This document shows, one piece after another, positions 37,981 to 50,080 of a DNA stretch of 64,000 nt. Source of the stretch: Sipunculus nudus (taxonomy: Eukaryota; Annelida; Sipuncula; Golfingiida; Sipunculidae); NCBI GenBank assembly GCA_026874595.1, contig CM049317.1:67422118-67486117 (forward strand), given 5' to 3'. The notes beneath the pieces are model-generated. The model made no database searches. It was not told where the DNA came from and worked only from the letters and a program-made list of their open reading frames with translations. The translations under genes were made by a program, and so were the position numbers. How positions within the stretch are numbered: the first letter of the stretch is position 1; each line of letters begins with the position of its first letter.

Positions 37981-39230
37981 GTAACTGACATACATAATCA
38001 TTAAGACTACATGATTGTGTATAATTCTGATTAATGTTACAAGTTATAATGATAACAATATAAAGTCTATTAGCATAATACACATAGACAAACCGTGTAT
38101 CATATCTGAACTAGGTCACAGTGAACTATTTTCAGGAAATGGGTGTAAACTAGAAATACGTTTATATAATTTCAGTGGGAAAGGTCAAGGTCACCCAAAA
38201 GTAAATTGAAGCGAGGGAGTCCTATGTCGTTTCTTTCCACCAAGTTATCGTGCAAATAATGCATAAAGACCTTTGCGATGTGAACTTGAGAGTTAAGGTG
38301 AAGGTCATGTGTAAAATAGTGACTGCTGTACACATAGACGGAGACTTTATCGTTTACTGTTATTGCACGTGTTATTAGTTAAACCAACAGCACCGACAAA
38401 GTTATGTTTTTACTAAGTTTGAAAGCAAAATATGTTCCCAGTGACCTAATTTCAGAATAATGGTGCTCACCTGCTAAGGCACAATACGTGTATGTATGAA
38501 CAACTGACCCCCATGGCAAGATATCCTAAATAGCAGTTTAATTTAATAAAGTCAGTGGTCAAAATTTTAAGTGATAATAAGTTCCGCAAATGATGGGTAA
38601 GGTTACCCAAATATGATAATATCGAGAGACCCATACATCGACACTTTCCACCAGATTTGAAATAAATCCAATTAAAACTCCGAGCACTATCAATGCCAAA
38701 AGAACAGTGTGACTTGAACTTGGAAACAAGGTCAAGGTCATGACTGACACGTAAAAGGTCCACGCACTGATGAAGAGTGGAGAGTGAGGTGTATGTCTGG
38801 TTATAATTATCGAAGAAAATGGCACTGCTGTGGTTTTGCTGTTGACATATTTTTTACCCCAAAAAATAATTGGGTCACATTGACTTTATTTCAGAAAACG
38901 GTATTAATTCTTTTTCATATAGCAATACTAAAACATAAGAGCAACTGATTTACATGTGCAGAGATGCCTAGGATAGCATTTTCGTGAAATTAAGTCAGTA
39001 AGAGTCAAAGCGCCAAACAAGGCCAACAGCCCACAGTGACATGACTTTGAAAGCAAAGGTCAAGGTCACATCATCGCGAACAAATGTCTTGACCCTGGGA
39101 ATAGGGAATCATGATTAATGTTAAAACTTGGCATATTGTCTGAGATATAGGCTTTAAAAGCGCGAACGGGACGCTCTTCGGGATAACAAATTAGACCCCC
39201 CACCCATCCGAGAGGGGGTCTTACTGATGA
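37981..39230. repeat. Degenerate array with TCAAGGTCA motifs and a terminal hairpin
   Basis: Diverged units carry the exact nonamer TCAAGGTCA at 38185-38193, 38732-38740 and 39060-39068, and looser GTGACC/GGTCAC words between. The right end has GCGAACGGGACGCTC (about 39,160) followed by a hairpin, AGACCCCC (about 39,193) with GGGGGTCT (about 39,214). The architecture matches the other composite repeats here: diverged units, GC-rich end, hairpin. No genes within. Confidence 0.55.
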
Positions 39231-40815
39231 CAGTTTTTTATGTTGCCTCTATATCAAAGCTATAAAAAAAAGATGTTAATGTCTTCTGCTAAACAGGACA
39301 ATAATTCGTTGCTTTCCTAGGCCAGTGTAAGATAGTTAAGAGTTTTTTGCATGTATTAAACAATTCCTATAAAAATAGGTATCCTCTGAGAAAGTTTTTT
39401 TTCTGGAACACTCGTGAAACACCGAAAAGCGAAATTTGCTATAGTTTAACACCCGTGTTTTGAAGCCAATCACAGTAGGTATAATTTGATATGAAACACG
39501 ATTGGCCAAAACATAATAAAACAAAGGGATTCATTGATACCTGCATCTGATAACGTTGTTTTGTATTATCGTGGAACAGGTATATCCGTTTTTTGGGGGC
39601 TACACCGGAAGTGAAATGGACTGTAAAAAAAACAAGGTTTTAAAATTAGATCTTACATATAGAGCTTTACTACAGAATCGTTTGAATTTAAGAAGTACAC
39701 GAAATCCATACATCGGTAGCCAAAATATATGTGTTATCTCTTGACAGCATAACAAATTGTGCTTTCGACCTGCGGCACCTGTGTCAGACGGGGTTATCAC
39801 ATTCACTTAATAACTTGTATGTCATAGAAAGAAAGATATTCGTTTAATACAGATAAAGTAAAATTTTATATAAAGTTTTAAATTAAGTTAAAATTGCCAC
39901 TTAGTCTTTGAGACAGAAAGTTCGATTGACGCAAACCAAAATATTGCGTCGCTATTATTTTTCCCTTTTCTGCAAAAACTGATTTTACACGGACAACCTT
40001 TTTACAGGTTTCACCAAATTAGTTTCTGAAACTCCTGTCAGAACTAGTCAGATATCCCGGGATATATTAGTCTAGACTGAAGTACCCAGGCACTGGCCAC
40101 AGTAACGATTTGTATCAGCGACAACCTACAATTCTTTCATAAAGATGAGCCATCCGTGCGCTGTTTTTTTATATTTCCCCCGGTATATAGACATGAAGAC
40201 CTTTGGATATGCCTTTCTATCGGGTTTCTTTCTCTGCAAAGTTAGGGCAAAGTGTACAGTTTAAGGGACCTTTAGTGTCCATATATAACAATTCATGTTA
40301 TTTACAATAAAAAAAGCAAAAATCGGGAAAATATTAAAATACTAAAATGTTCTTGGTTGAGTTGTTTGTTTGAAGGTGTTTTAAGGTATAATTTAATGTC
40401 CATAATGATTATTAAGGTTTCTTAATCGACCTAAAGTAAGGTTATATGAGTAAAACAATAATTATTTGGGCAGACACAAAGACAAGTTCTTTGTGCATTT
40501 AAAATATTCGATGATTATTCATATATGCTGCCCTGGTTTTGATAAGTGGTATGATGTGACCAACAGTCACGTGAAATTCAATATTTGAAATGGCGGACCA
40601 TTGAGAAGACATGTCCTGCCGACTATCGTAGTTTAATGATACTGGCTACCGGATGATTGTGGACCGTATGATTTGACCTAATATGGTCCTAAAGGCCGAA
40701 AACTACGTTAGTCTTCAGAAAGTCATCATCTTTCTATAATCTACTCAAGTGAACTTAGACTAACACGGCTAAACATCACAGACAACCTGTATCTCTCTGG
40801 GATGTGACTAGCTGG
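39231..40815. other. Unassigned sequence with a possible MITE remnant
   Basis: At 39,395-39,480 the stretches ACTCGTGAAACACCGAAAAG and TTGAAGCCAATCACAGTA resemble the right part of the MITE at 34,023. The rest shows no gene or array. Confidence 0.35.
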
Positions 40816-41124
40816 AGACACATTAATTGCGAGAAAATACGCGAATTAGCGAAAAATTTCACTTGCGATCACACTGAATTGTACATAAGAAACGTTTGCG
40901 TATATCGCGCGAGTGATGCACAAATGTCATATGAACTCCTGGCGAATTCTGGCCGAATTGTAACGCGAATGTTGTGCGATTTTCACAGGACCTTCGCACA
41001 AAATTTGTTAAATATTCGCACGACATACTCAAAAAACAATTGCGATTTTGTTACACTTGCGAATCTCTTGCGACAGTCGCACAAATCATTCGCAATGTAC
41101 TTGCTTATAGGTCGCGATCCCCTC
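40816..41124. repeat. GCGA/TCGC-dense sequence
   Basis: Words containing GCGA or TCGC (TTGCGA, ACGCGAAT, TTCGCAC, TCGCGATC and similar) occur about every 15-20 bases. In otherwise AT-rich DNA this cannot be chance. The density continues across the start of the 2.1 kb duplication to about 41,400. An open frame across it (40,804-41,157) is a by-product of stop avoidance and has no recognisable domain. Confidence 0.6.
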
Positions 41125-43134
41125 ACAAAGTTGTCTCGCAAATCTCGCACTTCCTGACTCGTGGAAACTGACTTGGAAATAGTTCGAGATGGGGTTGAAA
41201 CACCAGCGACGCCTCTGTGACTATGTTGCGAAAACTTTTGCCGTGCGAATTTTTTTTAACATGTTCACAATGTCTGCGACAAGGGAGCAACACTGCATAT
41301 CACGGAGGAAATTTAGAACCGCCGCGAATGTTAAAGGACACTTTTGAAACTCTCTCGCGAATGCCGCTCGCAATTTGGCGCAAGCTGTCGCAGCCCAGTG
41401 AGATAAAGGCTGAAATTGCCTTTCGACTGTCGACACTACAGTCATGCCATGCATGACGGGACAAGTGTTGCATGAGGCTGAACGGCGTGAATATTCATCT
41501 GTTAGCCCATGCATCTTATACAAGCATATTTGAAATTATTTTTTTGATAACTCTCTTTTAACAAATATAGAAAATTTGAAACCCTTTCGAGCAAAACAGC
41601 AAATTAATGCAGAACAAGAATGATTGAAATATTATTCCGGAATCGCTTACTATACAAAGAGTATATACCGCAGGGGTGGATCCAGAGGGGGTGCCGAAGA
41701 GGGCCATGTCCCCCCCCCCCCCTCTCATCCGTTTTGCATGTAATTTTGAGGAAAAACATTCCAGACAGTAATATCTATACTTAGAAAATTAAAGCATTGA
41801 AGCAGAATTAATGATATTCCCGGCTTACAATTTCTTTTATATATAAGAAAAGATCTTATAACGACGCTTCGACGCATGCATAAGCCTTGTCCATGTTGTA
41901 GGCGGAAGCATGTAAAGTTAGCCATCTTTATTTATTTTCAAACTCTAGTATTGTCTGTTCTGTCGCATTTTGTCCATGCTCGGCGTCTTTGGCGCTTATT
42001 AGTTTATCTTTATAAAGGTTTCAAGAATACGCAAGGAAAATATCTTTATTCTGTAAGGACCACTGGAACATATGTATTTATCTTTTACGTGCTATGTACA
42101 AATGTTGAAACATAAGATTATAGTTAGAATAATATCCAGGAAAAGTAATTTGTATTACTTCTATTCATTGTATTTGAAGTGACTGGATACAAAATGTATG
42201 AAATATGTAATGTATGACCTTTGTTATAAAATATATTAACAAAAAAATGAATAAAAAAATAAATTGTAATACCCTTTCAATACATAGCTGTTACGGAATA
42301 CTGGTCTTTACAATGCCATCATACGATACAAATACCATAGATATAACATAAATACCATATATATCATAAATACAGGATGAACGTAGGCTCATATCACGAT
42401 TATACACAGGAACATCATCAGTAACGTCTTCTTGAGCGACTGGGCTCTAAATGTTTACAGATGTTCTCCATGTTTGCTAAATTTTCTCAATATATGGGGC
42501 AACAATCCCCGAACATGTTGTGACACTCGACAGACATAACTCCATTTTAGAATTTTACTTAAAGGTTTCTCAATTTGCTTTGTTGACAGACTGTCATACT
42601 TAATTTGAACTCGGTTTATCAGGTAAAGCAACAATAAGATCAGCACATTCTTCTAATCAAGAAGTGAATAATCATAGGCTCACTAAATTGGTTCTTCCGA
42701 GCTATTAAAGAAAACTTCCGGGGTTAATTAGAATCTTAATCAAGGAGGGAGGGGGGTCCAGGGGGTAAGAACCTTCCTCTTAATTTCCTGCTGCCAGCAC
42801 AATTTATTTATTGTACAAGTACGGCATAGATTAGGAACAATATTTTTTATTACATAATCTACCACTAAGCCGAGCAACAGGCCAATAATATATCTGATCG
42901 TATACATGATGGCGTATAACCTTGATATGGGCAATGGATAAAATTATTTACTCGTTGGCATATAAGATTTTAAGTCTATGAGTAGAACGATACTTTAGAT
43001 ATTAGAATTTGTTCAACAAATGGGGAAGTAAAACAAACTTTAAATGAGAACTGCAAAAAAAGGGTCAAATGCACGTTATAAATTACCCTGATTTTCATTT
43101 TGTAAAATAACAAAAAAAGGTTCCTTTTTTGTCA

Positions 43135-43196
<62 letters not shown>

Positions 43197-43230
43197 TGTA
43201 TATTCTTCGTAATACTATATTGTTATATTA
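41125..43230 (+). repeat. 2.1 kb direct tandem duplication, copy 1
   Basis: The copy begins at ACAAAGTTGTCTCGCA and ends after a TA/TG microsatellite (about 43,137-43,202) and the ACTATATTGTTATATTA stretch. It is near-identical to the following copy with a constant offset of 2106 bases (for example the short frames at 41,217 and 43,323). Contents: a GCGA-rich start; the GGGTGGATCCAGAGGGGG stretch with a C13 tract (41710-41722); AT-rich sequence; a GGAGGGAGGGGGGTCCAGG stretch (about 42,742). No gene is convincing. The short frames are conserved between copies only because the DNA is. Confidence 0.95.
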
Positions 43231-45310
43231 ACAAAGTTATCTCGCAGTTCTCGCACTTCCTGACTCGCGGAAACTGACTTGGAAATAGTTCGAGATGGGG
43301 TTGAAACACCAGCGACGCCTCTGTGACTATGTTGCGAGAACTTTTGCCGTGCGAATTTTTTTTAACATGTTCACAATGTCTGCGACAAGGGAGCAACACT
43401 GCATATCACGGAGGAAATTTAGAACCGCCGCGAATGTTAAAGGACACTTTTGAAACTCTCTCGCGAATGCCGCTCGCAATTTGGCGCAAGCTGTCGCAGC
43501 CCAGTGAGATAAAGGCTGAAATTGCCTTTCGACTGTCGACACTACAGTCATGCCATGCATGACGGGACAAGTATTGCATGAGGCTGAACGGCGTGAATAT
43601 TCATCTGTTAGTCCATGCATCTTATACAAGCATATTTTATAATATTTTTTTGATAACTCTCTTTTAACAAATCTAGAAAATTTGAAACCCTTTCGAGCAA
43701 AACAGCAAATTCATGCAGAATAAGAATGATTGTAATATTATTCCGGAATCGCTTACTATACAAAGAGTATATACCGCAGGGGTGGATCCAGAGGGGGTGC
43801 CGAAGAGGGCCATGTTCCCCCCCCCCCGCCCCAATCCGATGTTGCATGTAATTTTGAGGGAAAACATTCCAGACAGTAATATCTACTTAGAAAATTAAAG
43901 CATTGAAGCAAAATTAATGATATTCCTGGCTTACAATTTCTTTTATATATAAAAAAAGATCTTATAACGACGCTTCGACGCATGCATAAGCCTTGTCCAT
44001 GTTGTAGGCGGAAGCATGTAAAGTTAGCCATCTTTATTTATTTTCAAACTCTAGTATTGTCTGTTCTGTCGCTATTTGTCCATGCTCGGCGTCCTTGGTG
44101 CTTATTAGTTTATCTTTATAAAGGTTTCAAGAATACGCAAGGAAAATATCTTTATTCTGTAAGGACCACTGGAATATATGTATTTATCTTTTACGTGCTA
44201 TGTACAAGTGTTGAAACATAAGATTATAGTTGAAATAATATCCAGGGAAAGTGATTTGTATTACTTCTATTCATTGTATTTGAAGTGACTGGATACAAAA
44301 TGTATGAAATATGTAATGTATGACCTTTGTAATAAAATATATTAACAAAAAAATGAATAAAGAAATAAATTGTAATACCCTATCAATACATAGCTGTTAC
44401 GGAATGCTGTTCTTTACAATGCCATCATACGATACAAATACCATAGATATAACATAAATACCATATATATCATAAATACAGGATGAACGTAGGCTCATAT
44501 CACGATTATACACAGGAACATCATCAGTAACGTCTTCTTGAGCGACTGGGCTCTAAATGTTTACAGATGTTCTCCATGTTTGCTAAATTGTCTCAATATA
44601 TGGGGCAACAACCCCCGAACATGTTGTGACACTCGACAGACATAACTCCATTTTAGAATTTTACTTAAAGGTTTCTCAAATTGCTTTGTTGTCAGACTGT
44701 CATACTTAATTTGAACTCGGTTTATCAGGTAAAGCAACAATAAGATCAGCACATTCTTCTGATCAAGAAGTGAATAATCATAGGCTCACTAAATTGGTTC
44801 TTCCGAGCTATTAAAGAAAACTTCCGGGGTTAATTAGAATCTTAATCAAGGAGGGAGGGGGGTCCAGGGGGTAAGAACCTTCCTCTTAATTTCCTGCTGC
44901 CTGCACAATTTATTTACTGTACAAGTACGACATAGATTAGGAAAAATATTTTTTATTACATAATCTACCACTTAGCCGAGCAACAGGCCAATAATATATC
45001 TGATCGTTTACATGATGGCGTATAACCTTGATATGGGCGATGGATAAAATAATTTACTCGTTGGCATATAAGATTTTAAGTCTATGAGTAGAACGATACT
45101 TTAGATATTAGAATTTGATCAACAAATGGGGAAGTAAAACAAACTTTAAATGAGAACTGCAAAAATAGAGTCAAATGCACGTTATAAATTACACTGATTT
45201 TCATTTTGTAAAATAACAAAAAAATGTTTCTTTTTTGTCAAATATATATATATATATATATGTATGTATATATATGTATATTCTTCGTAATACTATATTG
45301 TTATATTAAC
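43231..45310 (+). repeat. 2.1 kb direct tandem duplication, copy 2
   Basis: Begins ACAAAGTTATCTCGCA and ends with the same ACTATATTGTTATATTAAC at about 45,310. It differs from copy 1 by scattered substitutions, a C11 tract at 43817-43827 where copy 1 has C13, and a shorter TA run (about 45,242-45,283). The low divergence implies a recent duplication. Confidence 0.95.
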
Positions 45311-45502
45311 TCAGGTGTACTGGAACAATTTATAGATGTTATTACTTCATCTTATTTTACATGTATCGTTTCATTTCAATTCATGTATCATTTTATTTCG
45401 ATTTAGATCAGGATCGACTGGTTCTTTCTAGCGAGCATTTAAAGCTATATATTTAATTGGCGTATTTGAAGAATTAATGTAATTGTTGGCTTACCTTTCG
45501 TA

Positions 45503-45507
<5 letters not shown>

Positions 45508-45558
<51 letters not shown>
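45508..45558. repeat. (TA)n microsatellite left of an LTR
   Basis: An AT dinucleotide run of about 25 units ends exactly at the LTR start. The TA run resumes right after the LTR. Confidence 0.95.
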
Positions 45559-45561
<3 letters not shown>

Positions 45562-46341
45562 CACATGATCTGTTTTAGTTTGCGCGAGATATAACATAAC
45601 TTTGCATGTGCTAGGCATTCTGATTCGTGTTAAGCGCAAACCCTGTGCGCTGCTAGGGGAACCGTTCTTGCTGAACCCTGGCTTGTAGAGACACAGGGCT
45701 CGTTGTAGTTTAGAAGTTTGGGTCTGTTCATGCGCTATTGTCGCGTGTGTATTATTGTGTTCTTTGGAATGTTCGTGAATATGCAAGTTTCTGGGCTTCG
45801 TGTGAAAAGCTTAAAATAGGGGCTGTGTTTAGAGCCGGGAGAGAGAAAAATACCAGCGACACGGAAGAGTGTGACTCTCTCGTCAGTGTTTTGGGACCTT
45901 TCCGATAATTGCATAACTTTTCCAGACTTTATACAGTCTTCAGTTTGCCTTTTGGATTACAACAGATTGTTTTCGAGATCACATCGGACTATTCTCTGAG
46001 AAGATTTACATAAACTGTTCATCTGGATTATTTGTGTTAAAGGACTCTTGTTGAGCTGTGACAGTGGTGCTATCATAAAATCAAAGCCTAGGATCCGGAC
46101 ACTCTGGTACTGTACATTTTTATATTTGTTGTACTGTGTAATTGTATTGATTTATAGTATTGTAATGTTGGGATTGTTCTAAAAATAAATTATAAATATT
46201 TGTTTAATAAAACCACTGACTTCTTTATTCATTCCCCTGCACATTTCACGCTGCCTAGTGTTGCGAAATCTGATTTTTCTATCTCCGTATAAAAAATTAT
46301 GCTCGTCACGACTACGTGATCTGTTGTTATTAGGTTCCGTA

Positions 46342-46347
<6 letters not shown>
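45559..46347 (+). mobile_element. Solo LTR inserted in a TA microsatellite
   Basis: Starts TGTCACATGATC and ends GGTTCCGTAACTACA. AATAAA is present about 160 bases before the end, followed by the CACTGACTTC and CATTCCCC stretches shared with the other LTRs. Its 5' half matches the minus-strand copy at 16768-17508, not the copies at 29138 and 50081. TA repeats flank both sides, so the target duplication cannot be told from the microsatellite and the right end is uncertain by a few bases. Confidence 0.85.

Positions 46348-46390
<43 letters not shown>
46348..46390. repeat. (TA)n microsatellite right of the LTR
   Basis: Continuation of the TA run, followed by a short GT run. Confidence 0.95.
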
Positions 46391-46398
<8 letters not shown>

Positions 46399-46414
46399 AA
46401 TTGAACTGTGGTTA

Positions 46415-46633
46415 ATTTCTGCCAAGAAAAGTTCTTATAACGCCGCTGTGACAAATGCAAGTTCCGTTTGTTAAAGCGGTACACGTGTCCATGTCGACAA
46501 TCAAAAAACACCCTTTGACCCGGGTCGGTTATTTACAGAGTGCTGCTTTTGGTGGAAGCATGTGAAGTAAACCATCTTTGCTCATTTTCAAACTTCAGTG
46601 ATGTCTGGTCGGCCAGGGGGGGGGGGGGGGGGG
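46415..46633 (+). repeat. Diverged third fragment of the duplicated family, with a G18 tract
   Basis: AAGTTCTTATAACGCCGCT and GGAAGCATGTGAAGTAAACC with CATTTTCAAACTTCAGTG match the order seen in the 2.1 kb copies at about 41,850-41,965, with about 50 extra bases in between. A run of 18 G (46616-46633) follows. This suggests that part of the duplicated unit is itself a dispersed repeat. Confidence 0.6.
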
Positions 46634-47555
46634 TCAGCACAGATCAGCAAATGTGCCGTGACTGCAAACAGACTATTATACACAACTCATTAAAAGTACA
46701 GGTGAAAAACGACACAACATACAAAACGCGCCCATGGTAACAGGTATAAAGCCATATATCCCATAACCCCATGGGCACACTTCTAAATGCTCCCCGGGTG
46801 ATCGAACTCTACACCTGTACACGTTTACTTGATAAATGAACGTGAATATGGTATTAGACCCGTCTAGCTTAAGTCTGTCAAACCTTTAGTGTTTAATAAA
46901 AATAAAATGTTAAAAAAAGAAATATTTATGGAATCAACTGAATCTGATCTATGGCTCAGGCACATGGACGAAAAACTGCGATATATTTACAAAACATAAC
47001 TTCAAGATACTTCCAGGTTATCTATTGGGTGTTTTTTTTTCAGAAATGTGCGTTATGCTGTTATTTACCAAACATTGAAGCTGTATCATCCATGTCCACT
47101 GTTATGAAAAATTAAAATTATGTGGGGGGGGGGGGGCGTTGTATATATTACGTTGTATATTGCCACACACAAATGTTTCCTGCTGCCAACGGTGGCGCTG
47201 CATTCATGAGTATAATGAAAACCGACAATTACGGCCCCCGCTCCTACCTTCAAATCAATGTTTGGCTGTTTCATACTGGATACAAATATTACAGTATTCC
47301 AGCAAGCACAAATGCCACGGTTAATACAACATTCTAAAATACTTCATATCATATATGACCAGAATAATTCTTATGCGTCAGTGGTCAGGTGGCTATATTA
47401 ACAAATCCACTTATCTGCCCGGGTTTAAGTACCTCTATTTTCGTATCCAACACAAATCAACCTTCATTATTTTGCACTTCCAGACCAGTTTAGTTTCATT
47501 CACAATAAATAGATGGAACTGCAGGTTCAGCCATCGGTTAGTGGGTACACTTGCT
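46634..47555. other. Unassigned sequence
   Basis: A G13 tract lies at 47124-47136. The open frame after it (to about 47,337) has no recognisable domain. No gene supported. Confidence 0.4.
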
Positions 47556-47945
47556 TGAATTCGCTAAACAATATTGTAAAATTCCTCATTATTTATGGGA
47601 AAATTTGGAAGATAACCAGCTTTAGGACACACTAGGCGTCGTTCCGTATACTTCAAGGCCAAACACGGGCATTTCCGAGGAGTTGCTATGAAGGAGTTGC
47701 ATGACAACGGTTAAGCGACACCGTCATCGGTTATATAATACTTGAAAATTACCGTTCTTATGCTGCGACACGGGGACCCGCACGCCGTGGTACGGTTTGA
47801 CCATGCACAGAGTATGAGCACGTCTCTGGTAGATGACGTTGATATATACCATATGCTACCACACGAAGTTACGTTTGATGTCCCCCTAAGGACATACTTG
47901 GCATCGTTCCCATAATTTCCAGTCCAAAAAGTGCAATTCCTAGAA
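47556..47945. repeat. Decayed dispersed repeat
   Basis: AATTCCTCATTATTTATGGG followed by TTTAGGACACACTAGGCGTC matches, in the same order, a stretch at about 52,490-52,570. A second CCCTAAGGACATACTTGGC box lies at about 47,884. Between them ACACGGGGACCCGCACG and GTGGTACGG (about 47,768-47,805) resemble the SINE body at 26,850. A short plus-strand frame and an antisense frame here are not genes. Confidence 0.5.
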
Positions 47946-47949
47946 AGTA

Positions 47950-50080
47950 ACATGATATCTGCCCTGACTCTTCTGTCTCTTTACTAAACATTTCTAATTA
48001 ATAAAAAAGCACATTTCGTTTTGTCTGCCTACTCGGTTACTATTGCCGCCCATTATACATATATAGCATAGAACCCGTGCTTGTATATCGACATGTCCGC
48101 GGGACATCTTTAGAATTTTAGCGGGGCGGCATTTTTACAGGTCAGTCGACATGGAATAAAACCATAGGGAGTCCGTTACCCGGGGTCACAGAGGCTTGAG
48201 GAAGTAAAATATTATTTAATAGTTTGGCTAGCTATGGTTGATTCTAACCATTATGCCATTGTTTGGTTTTATATGGCTTTAGCAGAATATAAACCAAAAT
48301 TGACCGCGTTTGTCTCAGTGCTTTAATCTATGACCAGTAAAAGAAATGGTACCAAAATACTTGTAAAGAACTGGCTGAGGCATTTTTGCATCACGGCAGT
48401 CAGGCCAAGAATATGTGAAAAAGATATACACGTTGTGCAAGTATGTCGAAATTTAGATAGTTAGCCATTAAATAAAAGGCCAAAACCTCAGTTTAATTAT
48501 AGATTTAATACAGGAACATTTAAAAAAAACAAAATATTCATCTTCCTGAATCGACAAGGTAGGCCATATTAATGTGCCATAATGGCGAGGTTATGAATCC
48601 GGAAGGATTTATCGCAATTGGCAGGAAACTCTGTACATGCCAACGTTAACAAAGGCCATGCCTAGATTGCGCCTTTGTGTGGAGGTTGTTGCCAGACATG
48701 TCGGTCAAACTTGCATACCTAATTAAACACATCCACAGCTTTGGATTTCCACTGAGTATTATGAAATTTTCTATTGTTAATTTCGTGTTAATTTGAAGAA
48801 TTTATACTTCAATGGCGGTCTATAATTAACATGACAAAGTTTGTCCCTGGTGCATTTTAAAACAAAAATTTCCTAGAGACAGTCGTAATTGTAAATTAAA
48901 AAGACTGAAGGTCAGTCATTATGACGACACTGTGGATTCGTGTGTAATTATTAGATGCCTGACCTGCACATGAGCTGAACTGGTATCTTTCACAGACACC
49001 AGATGTCGCCTCCACATGGCTACAGCTGTCATAATCAGCTAGGCGAGGCGACTTCACAGAAGTATAAACAGATTTCATGACTTTATGGAGAGTAAGGGAA
49101 GGAAAATTTCACTAGGAACTTGGAGGGGGGGGGGGGTATCCATGTAGGCTGTGACTACATATCTACACATATACCTAATGTGAGCTGTCACATTGTCGTA
49201 TGTCTGCTATATTTCTTATACCAATCAAGAAAGAAGCCAGAGAGTTTCAATCAATCAATATATTAAAATCTATTTCGCATTTAACCGTTGAAACGCATAT
49301 CTGTTTCCACAAATTCGGAAATGCACGTTTTAATACACAAGTGACACGAATAATGCCACGTGTGTCCTAAAGGAAGGGGGTGGGCATTTTCCATAATTCC
49401 CCATATATCCTGAGGGATACAACATTATTCCGCGATGGGTCTATTGTAGCGCCTTCTATCAGAAACTCCGCCACATGTATAACTCCTCCAAATATTATTA
49501 GATCACGCAATATGCCAGTTATTGTAGTAAGCCACCACTCATAGGCTCATGCACATTATATCAATCTCCCTTAAATGGTGTCTTTTGTAGAGCCTGCGAG
49601 AGCTTCCTTTATATAACATACCGGAAAGGTGAGTCACGCAATGTCCATATGCATGTAATACTGTGAAAATCGCAATCAAATAGAAAAAAATGATGTCATC
49701 CTATTACAACATCCGCGGAGTGCTAGGGACCGTTTTCGGTGTTTTCATATGATGTTACCTGACTCAAAATATTCTGCTTTATTCCAATTTTTAATTACAT
49801 TAAAAGTTTGTTCAAGCAGAGATATATTTCATTCGTTTTTCTTTTGGTTTCAGAATCATTTTTACAAAATATGGCCAAATGTCTACTGAAGTTAAATAAT
49901 TTTTCAAACAATATTTAACAAGTAAGATTTGAAAGTATGAAAGTTACAAGATTTATGAATAAATAAAAACTCTTATATATTTGTATATTTTAAAAACATT
50001 CTGAATAACTTACTCTCAGTGCCATTAGGAGTACCATTCCTAAACGTATCTCACTGAATGTAAAAATTGAATATAAATGT
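47950..50080. other. Unassigned sequence
   Basis: No gene supported. There is a G12 tract at 49125-49136. A stretch at 49,440-49,490 (GCGCCTTCTATCAGAAACTC) recurs in diverged form near 51,485-51,505. Confidence 0.4.

Noticed and set aside
40804-41157. 117-codon plus-strand frame
   Set aside because: It coincides with the GCGA/TCGC-dense block. No domain, and the start and frame are arbitrary.
42455-42646. Minus-strand hydrophobic frame conserved in both 2.1 kb copies (42,455 and 44,561)
   Set aside because: Conservation reflects the recent DNA duplication. The changes between copies do not favour silent positions clearly, and no homologue is recognised.
47738-47915. Short plus-strand frame with protein-like composition (LRHGDPHAVVRFDHAQS)
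   Set aside because: The underlying DNA resembles the SINE body at 26,850 (ACACGGGG-CCCGCACG, GTGGTAC), and no splice sites or domain support a gene.
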